Position numbers and translations under genes: made by a program. The notes under the pieces were generated by a model. It was not told where the DNA came from, ran no database searches, and was given only the letters and a program-made list of their open reading frames with translations. Positions 60,113 to 64,000 of a DNA stretch of 64,000 bases are shown here, piece by piece; position 1 is the stretch's first letter, and each line of letters begins with the position of its first letter. Origin of the DNA: Dyella lipolytica (GTDB lineage: Bacteria > Pseudomonadota > Gammaproteobacteria > Xanthomonadales > Rhodanobacteraceae). The DNA lies in assembly GCF_030160075.1 (NCBI RefSeq), contig NZ_BSNQ01000003.1, positions 2,263,152 through 2,327,151 of the forward strand, given 5' to 3'.

Positions 60113-61308
60113 GCAAGCACCCGACGTTTCGATGCTACGGCCTGCGCGCGTAGCAGCGCCGCCTCCAGGTCGCGCGACAAGTCATCGGCGTCTTCGATGC
60201 CGATCGACAATCGCAGCAACGTATCGGCGATACCTGCGGCGCGGCGCGCTTCCGGAGCCATCGCTGCATGCGTCATCGAGGCCGGATGGGCGATGAGGCT
60301 TTCCACGCCACCGAGCGATTCGGCCAGCGAGAAATAATGCAGACCGTCGACGAAAGCTTCGATCTGTGCAACGTCACCGTGCAATTCGAAGCTCAACATC
60401 GCACCGAAGCCCTGTTGTTGGCGTGCAGCCAACGCATGGCCGACGTGATGCTCCAGGCCTGGGTAATAGACTTTGCGCACGGCAGCATGACGATCGAGTA
60501 GCACGGCAATGCGTTCCGCATTCTCCTGATGTTGGCGCAGACGCACACCAAGCGTGCGTAGGCCACGCAAGGTAAGGAAGCTGTCGAAAGGTGCACCAGT
60601 GAGGCCGTTACAATTGGCCCACCACTTCAGTTGTTCGGCAACGGCCGCCTCGCGTGCTACGACAGCGCCGCCGACCACATCGCTGTGGCCGTTGATGTAC
60701 TTGGTGGTCGAATGCACTACAACATCCGCACCCAGCGTGAGTGGCTGCTGTAACGCCGGAGACAGGAAGGTGTTGTCGACCACGACCAGCGCACCGATGG
60801 CGTGTGCAGCATGCGCCACGTGGCGAATATCGGTAATACGAAGCAGTGGGTTAGAAGGTGTCTCTATCCACACCAGCGACGGCTTGTCCGCCAAGCCTTC
60901 GGCGAATGCATGATTGTCGGTAAGGTCGACAAAGCGAACCTTGAAGCGCCCCTTCTTTGCCCAAGCATCGAGCAGACGCCAGGTGCCACCGTAGCAGTCG
61001 TGCGCGGCGAGAACGGTCGAGCCTGCAGGGACTAGCTCCAGTGCCAGCGCCACGGCGGCCATGCCACTTGCCGTCACTACCGCACCGGCACCCTGCTCCA
61101 GTTCCGCCAATGCATTGCCGAGTAGATCGCGCGTGGGGTTGCCGCTGCGTGAATAGTCGTACGCGCGCTTTCCACCCAGCCCCGTGAAGCTGTAGTTGGT
61201 AGACAAGTGCAACGGCGGTACCACCGCACCATGTTGCGTATCCGATTCGATACCGGCGCGCACGGCGCGGGTGCTGGCAGCAGTTTCATTCACAACATCA
61301 GCGCACAT
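60109..61308 (-). CDS. metB: Cystathionine gamma-synthase (Cys/Met metabolism PLP enzyme)
   Basis: Condenses O-acylhomoserine with cysteine to cystathionine. The 399-residue fold-type I enzyme has VPPLHLSTNYSFTGLGGKRAYDYSRSGNPTRDLL, SGMAAVALALELVPAGSTVLAAHDCYGGTWRLLD, IETPSNPLLRITDI, VVVDNTFLSP, and the PLP lysine in VHSTTKYINGHSDVVGG. Later blocks are GVESLIAHPASMTHAAM and LLRLSIGIEDADDL. Sequence alone separates CGS from cystathionine lyase or O-acylhomoserine sulfhydrylase only weakly; operon position with metX and hom favours synthase. Confidence 0.92.
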   Translation of the reverse strand: MCADVVNETAASTRAVRAGIESDTQHGAVVPPLHLSTNYSFTGLGGKRAYDYSRSGNPTRDLLGNALAELEQGAGAVVTASGMAAVALALELVPAGSTVLAAHDCYGGTWRLLDAWAKKGRFKVRFVDLTDNHAFAEGLADKPSLVWIETPSNPLLRITDIRHVAHAAHAIGALVVVDNTFLSPALQQPLTLGADVVVHSTTKYINGHSDVVGGAVVAREAAVAEQLKWWANCNGLTGAPFDSFLTLRGLRTLGVRLRQHQENAERIAVLLDRHAAVRKVYYPGLEHHVGHALAARQQQGFGAMLSFELHGDVAQIEAFVDGLHYFSLAESLGGVESLIAHPASMTHAAMAPEARRAAGIADTLLRLSIGIEDADDLSRDLEAALLRAQAVASKRRVLA

Positions 61309-61311
61309 GAT

Positions 61312-62349
61312 TCAGGCTCCACAACGACAAGAGATGGCCTGGCGCAGCAGCGGCGCCAATTGGTGGGTTTCTTTGAGGAAGGCATCGTGACCGTAGGGCG
61401 AATCGATGACTTCCAGCGTGGCCGATCCACGCAAGCGACGCTGCAACTCGCACAAGTCAGCCAGCGGCACGAGGCGATCGGAAGGGAAACCGATCAGCGT
61501 GGCCGGCACGCTAACCGCTTCCGGCGCGATGTCGTGCAGATCGATGGATTCGGACAGGGCAAGGAAACGTTCCAGATCGAAGCGCTTCACAAAGCTACGC
61601 CCTGCATGCTCAAGATAATCTTCTACAGGAAAATGAAATCTGCCCTCGCGGTAATCCGGTGTGCTCGTAAAACGACGCGCGAATTCTTCGCTGCCGCGAT
61701 ACGTTGTCATCGCCAGCTGGCGCGCCAGGGAAAGTGCTTGCTCGACCTGCCCGGACGCCTGACCCAAACGCAAGATCTGTCGCTGGATGGCGCGCTGCGC
61801 AGTGGACAGCGGGTGGGCGCGATGGGCACCGGCAAGCAGGACAAGTTTTTCCACCTTGTCTTGATGACGTGCAGCAAACGCGAGCGCCGTCATCGCACCA
61901 TAGGACGAACCGATAAAGGCCGCCACACGGCCGATGCCCAGTGCATCGACCAAAGCGGCGAGCGCATCGGCCTGGTCTTCGCTGGAGATCGCGCGCGGGC
62001 ACTCTTCGAAATCGGCAGGTGTCAGCCAATCAATGCTTAGCACACGGCAATGCGCAAGATCGATCGCCTGTCCGTGACCTACCAGCTCTGACCACCAACC
62101 GGCATCGCCCTGCTCTGTCTGCGCGACATAGCGATCTGCGGAAATACCGCCTTGCACAACCACCGTGGGTGCATCAGGAGCGCCGGTCCATTGATAACGC
62201 ACGTCTACTGCGCTGACGCGGCTACCGTATTTGGGGTGCAGATTCAGACGACGGCTGCTGCGCTGCTCAGTGAGCGCGGGTCGTGTGTGCAGTGATACGA
62301 CCACGGCAGTGTGGCGGTCGTCTGAGGAAGCATTGGCGAGGTGCGGCAT
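61312..62349 (-). CDS. metX: Homoserine O-acyltransferase, MetX family
   Basis: Activates homoserine by acylation, first step of the methionine branch. The 345-residue alpha/beta-hydrolase has VVVQGGISADRYV, the nucleophile elbow IGSSYGAMTALAFAARH with its serine, LIGFPSDRLVPLADLCEL with the catalytic Asp, and DSPYGHDAFLKE with the catalytic His. Published work shows that many MetX enzymes use succinyl- rather than acetyl-CoA, and some relatives acylate serine; the elbow here (SSYGAM) differs from the classical GSMGGM, so donor and acceptor are not settled. The start at 62349 is fixed by CGGAG seven bases upstream, inside a hairpin. Confidence 0.88.
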   Translation of the reverse strand: MPHLANASSDDRHTAVVVSLHTRPALTEQRSSRRLNLHPKYGSRVSAVDVRYQWTGAPDAPTVVVQGGISADRYVAQTEQGDAGWWSELVGHGQAIDLAHCRVLSIDWLTPADFEECPRAISSEDQADALAALVDALGIGRVAAFIGSSYGAMTALAFAARHQDKVEKLVLLAGAHRAHPLSTAQRAIQRQILRLGQASGQVEQALSLARQLAMTTYRGSEEFARRFTSTPDYREGRFHFPVEDYLEHAGRSFVKRFDLERFLALSESIDLHDIAPEAVSVPATLIGFPSDRLVPLADLCELQRRLRGSATLEVIDSPYGHDAFLKETHQLAPLLRQAISCRCGA

Positions 62350-62352
62350 CTT

Positions 62353-62384
62353 GGTTCTCCGTTTACATCGACCTGCGGAGAACC
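62353..62384 (-). promoter_or_regulatory. Shine-Dalgarno-sequestering hairpin before metX
   Basis: On the minus strand GGTTCTCCG and CGGAGAACC form a perfect 9-bp stem around 14 bases. The right arm contains the metX Shine-Dalgarno (GGAG). When this stem forms, ribosome entry is blocked, so it is the likely output of the SAM riboswitch. Confidence 0.7.
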
Positions 62385-62435
62385 TGCGATGAGTTGTCGT
62401 CGGGTCAATCATGCCTACACACGAACTGACGACAT

Positions 62436-62547
62436 CCCATCTACCGGTTGACGCCTAAGCGCCCCGCAGGAGTTGGCACCGTTGCAGGTTTGATCCTGCA
62501 GGTTGCCCCGGCTTCTGTGGGCCTGTCCCTCAGCCGGTCTCGATGAG
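62436..62547 (-). ncRNA. SAM-I (S-box) riboswitch upstream of metX-metB-hom
   Basis: Read on the minus strand the S-box core is intact: CATCGAGA, GGCTGAGGGACAGGCCC, AGAAGCCGGGGCAACC, then GGTGCCAACTCC. P1 pairs CTCATC (62542-62547) with GATGGG (62436-62441). P3 is TGCAGG/CCTGCA. P4 is GGCGC/GCGTC. The kink-turn GA pairs and the SAM-binding GGCAACC bulge are present. It begins within a few bases of the predicted transcription start and represses methionine genes when SAM is bound. Confidence 0.9.
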
Positions 62548-62555
62548 TAGAGTTG

Positions 62556-62584
62556 ACTATACCCACGCCTTTTTTCATCGTCAA
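62556..62584 (-). promoter_or_regulatory. Sigma-70 promoter of the metX operon
   Basis: On the minus strand TTGACG (62579-62584) and TATAGT (62556-62561) are separated by exactly 17 bases. Transcription would start near 62549, at the 5' end of the SAM riboswitch. A 20-bp palindrome ends four bases upstream of the -35. Confidence 0.82.
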
Positions 62585-62585
62585 T

Positions 62586-62609
62586 GGACGTTTAGACGTC
62601 TAAACGTAA
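62586..62609. promoter_or_regulatory. MetJ-box-like palindrome between metX and the cysteine synthase gene
   Basis: A perfect 20-bp palindrome (62588-62607) is centred on AGACGTCT, the consensus MetJ half-site. It can be read as three tandem 8-mers, GGACGTTT, AGACGTCT and AAACGTAA, the way MetJ operators are built. It lies directly upstream of the metX -35 and about 140 bases before the divergent gene. Whether this lineage has MetJ is not known from the window. Confidence 0.6.
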
Positions 62610-62745
62610 AAACAGCCCAAAAGAACCGAGTATTAGCTGTCTTATGTGAAATGGCCATATGGTGCAAGACGCATTCCAGGGCCATAAGTGGCAGGCTAGC
62701 GGCCCCTCCGGTACTCTCACGCCAATTTCACTCCAAACTGCCCCC

Positions 62746-63762
62746 ATGATCGTAAAACCTGACCTTTCCGCCGCAGTTGGCCAGACTCCGTTGCTTCGCC
62801 TACGCCAGGCTTCGGCACTGACCGGGTGCGAGGTGCTCGGCAAGGCTGAATTCCTCAACCCCGGGGGCTCGATCAAGGATCGAACCGCTCTGGGATTGGT
62901 GCTAGATGCGGAACGTCGTGGGCTGCTTCGGCCGGGCGGGACGATCGTGGAAGGGACAGCGGGGAACACGGGTATCGGGCTGGCCCTTATCGGGGCGAGC
63001 CGTGGCTATCGATCAGTGATTTTCATGCCGGACACACAAAGCCGAGAGAAGATCGACGCCCTGCGTGTAGCCGGCGCCGAGGTGCGGCTGGTGCCGGCGG
63101 TTCCGTTCAAGGATCCACGCCACTATGTGCACATCGCGCGCGCTTACAGCGAAAGTTTGAACGAGGCCGAGACGGGTAGCGCGTGGTTCGGCAATCAGTT
63201 CGACAACACGGCTAATAGAGACTGGCATGAGACGACTACCGCCGTTGAAATCTGGGAGCAGACGCAAGGCAGGGTCGATGGCTTTGTTTGCTCCGCCGGT
63301 ACCGGCGGCACGCTCGCGGGTGTCGGAAGAGCGTTGAAGGCGCGCAACCCGGCGGTGAAGATCGCACTTTCCGATCCTGCCGGTTCGGCGCTCGCCAATT
63401 ACATCAACTGCGGCGAGCTGATCGCCGAAGGCAGTTCGATCAGTGAAGGCATCGGTTCCAGTCGAGTCACGACGAACTTCCAGGATGCTGCCATTGATTT
63501 AGCTTGGTCAATTACCGATCAGGAGTCGGTGCCGCTATTACACCAACTACTGCATGAGGAAGGGTGGTGTGTCGGCGGCTCTAGTGGTGTGAATTTGGCT
63601 GGAGCGATCCGTCTCGCTCAAGCATTGGGCCCAGGGCACACCATCGTTACTGTGCTCAGTGATGCGGGAACGCGTTATCAGGCGAAACTGTTCAATCCAA
63701 CCTTCCTGCGCGAGAAAGGTATTCCTGTTCCCGCCTGGCTTGATAAAGCATTTCCGGGTTGA
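62746..63762 (+). CDS. Cysteine synthase family PLP enzyme (CysK-like)
   Basis: Beta-replacement enzyme making cysteine from an O-acylserine and sulfide. The 338-residue protein has VGQTPLLRLRQAS, the PLP lysine in LNPGGSIKDRTAL (about residue 45), VEGTAGNTGIGLALIG, SAGTGGTLAGVGRALK for phosphate binding, and GGSSGVNLAGAI. CysK, CysM and cystathionine beta-synthase share these motifs; length and the lack of CBS domains favour a cysteine synthase. The ATG at 62746 is preferred because it starts homology (LSAAVGQTPLLRL); an in-frame upstream extension adds 29 unlikely residues. It is divergent from the metX operon. Confidence 0.88.
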   Translation: MIVKPDLSAAVGQTPLLRLRQASALTGCEVLGKAEFLNPGGSIKDRTALGLVLDAERRGLLRPGGTIVEGTAGNTGIGLALIGASRGYRSVIFMPDTQSREKIDALRVAGAEVRLVPAVPFKDPRHYVHIARAYSESLNEAETGSAWFGNQFDNTANRDWHETTTAVEIWEQTQGRVDGFVCSAGTGGTLAGVGRALKARNPAVKIALSDPAGSALANYINCGELIAEGSSISEGIGSSRVTTNFQDAAIDLAWSITDQESVPLLHQLLHEEGWCVGGSSGVNLAGAIRLAQALGPGHTIVTVLSDAGTRYQAKLFNPTFLREKGIPVPAWLDKAFPG

Positions 63763-63790
63763 TCGGCATCGCGATGTGGCAAGCCCGAAA

Positions 63791-63851
63791 AAGAAAAAAC
63801 CCCCACCGAAGACGGTGAGGGTTTTTAGGATAAAGCCCCTGGCAGTGACCT
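63791..63851 (-). repeat. Direct-repeat copy 1: terminator plus 5S rRNA 3' end
   Basis: This 61-base unit recurs at 63875-63935 with a single mismatch. It contains a terminator hairpin (CCCCCACCG/CGGTGAGGG flanked by A and T runs, 63795-63826) followed on the plus strand by about 18 bases identical, except one, to the 3' end of the 5S rRNA. It therefore looks like the tail of a second, deleted 5S gene. Confidence 0.85.
63795..63826 (-). terminator. Distal rRNA-operon terminator
   Basis: On the minus strand AAAAACCCTCACCG and CGGTGGGGGTTTTT form a 14-bp stem (one G-T pair) with a TCTT loop and a T run. It lies 29 bases beyond the end of the cysteine synthase gene and can act on both strands. 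Confidence 0.85.
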
Positions 63852-63858
63852 GTTGCGG

Positions 63859-63874
63859 GTGCGCCCAGGCGCAC
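63859..63874. repeat. Short GC-rich palindrome between the two terminators
   Basis: GTGCGCC and GGCGCAC are separated by two bases, forming a compact stem in the 23 bases that separate the two 61-base repeat copies. Confidence 0.55.
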
Positions 63875-63935
63875 AAGAAAAAACCCCCACCGAAGACGGT
63901 GAGGGTTTTTAGGATAAAGCCCCTGGCGGTGACCT
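63875..63935 (-). repeat. Direct-repeat copy 2: terminator plus 5S rRNA 3' end
   Basis: Second copy of the 61-base unit at 63791-63851, 84 bases apart. Here the 5S part continues into the full gene. Confidence 0.85.
63879..63910 (-). terminator. Proximal terminator after 5S rRNA
   Basis: Identical 14-bp stem to the distal copy, starting about ten bases after the 5S 3' end on the minus strand. Confidence 0.9.
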
Positions 63936-64000
63936 ACTCTTGCATGGGCAATGCCACACTACCATCGGCGCAGCTGCGTTTCACTTCCGAGTTCGGGATG
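63920..64000 (-). rRNA. rrf: 5S ribosomal RNA, 3' part (runs off the window)
   Basis: On the minus strand the sequence reads CATCCCGAACTCGGAAGTG, AAACGCAGCTGCGCCGATGG, TAGTGTGGCA and AAGAGTAGGTCACCGCCAG, the conserved loop B to 3'-end portion of bacterial 5S rRNA. About 80 of some 115 bases are present. It is the last gene of an rRNA operon lying to the right. Confidence 0.94.

Overview
The window is a GC-rich, tightly packed bacterial chromosome segment. Gene content and order point to a gammaproteobacterium of the Xanthomonadales/Lysobacterales, most likely Rhodanobacteraceae (Dyella, Luteibacter, Rhodanobacter, Frateuria). The evidence is the division and cell-wall (dcw) cluster that lacks murD, rnpB next to mraZ, the metX-metB-hom cluster behind a SAM riboswitch, an SAH riboswitch before ahcY, and a remnant of a Xanthomonadales-type type IV secretion system. 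No chromosomal coordinate or species name can be read directly from the sequence.

Layout. 1-1803: the end of a cobalamin adenosyltransferase, a histone-deacetylase-family hydrolase, and msrB. 1887-8977: the outer-membrane/ribosome cluster lptD-surA-pdxA-rsmA-apaG-apaH. 9025-13377: secA and an M23 peptidase on the minus strand, with dciA divergent. 13582-30421: the dcw cluster on the minus strand (mraZ, rsmH, ftsL, ftsI, murE, murF, mraY, ftsW, murG, murC, ddl, ftsQ, ftsA, ftsZ, then lpxC). Most of its genes overlap by 1-4 bases. A consensus promoter and a ladder of MraZ boxes precede mraZ. 30659-38247: RNase P RNA, rsmI, divergent lpoA-yraN, an FAD oxidase, a uracil-DNA-glycosylase-like protein, a LysE exporter and a nucleoside-type permease. 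38321-40571: dusB, then a gene-poor stretch holding a broken virB7 joined to the tail of a type IV effector. 40572-63762: an esterase, then genes centred on methionine and the activated methyl cycle.

The methionine region works as a unit. MetF supplies methyl-THF. MetX, MetB and Hom make cystathionine from homoserine. MetE, under a cobalamin riboswitch, makes methionine without B12. MetK makes SAM, and AhcY, under an SAH riboswitch, removes S-adenosylhomocysteine. A SAM-I riboswitch with a consensus promoter, a MetJ-like palindrome and a Shine-Dalgarno-sequestering hairpin controls metX-metB-hom. A cysteine-synthase-family gene is divergent from it. Interspersed are dacA-type carboxypeptidase, the ABC-F protein Uup, ppc, a GST, ilvE and an amino-acid permease.

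The right edge holds the 3' part of a 5S rRNA (minus strand), so an rRNA operon ends here. It is followed by a tandem duplication of the 5S 3' end plus terminator. I saw no CRISPR array, insertion sequence, prophage or tRNA gene.
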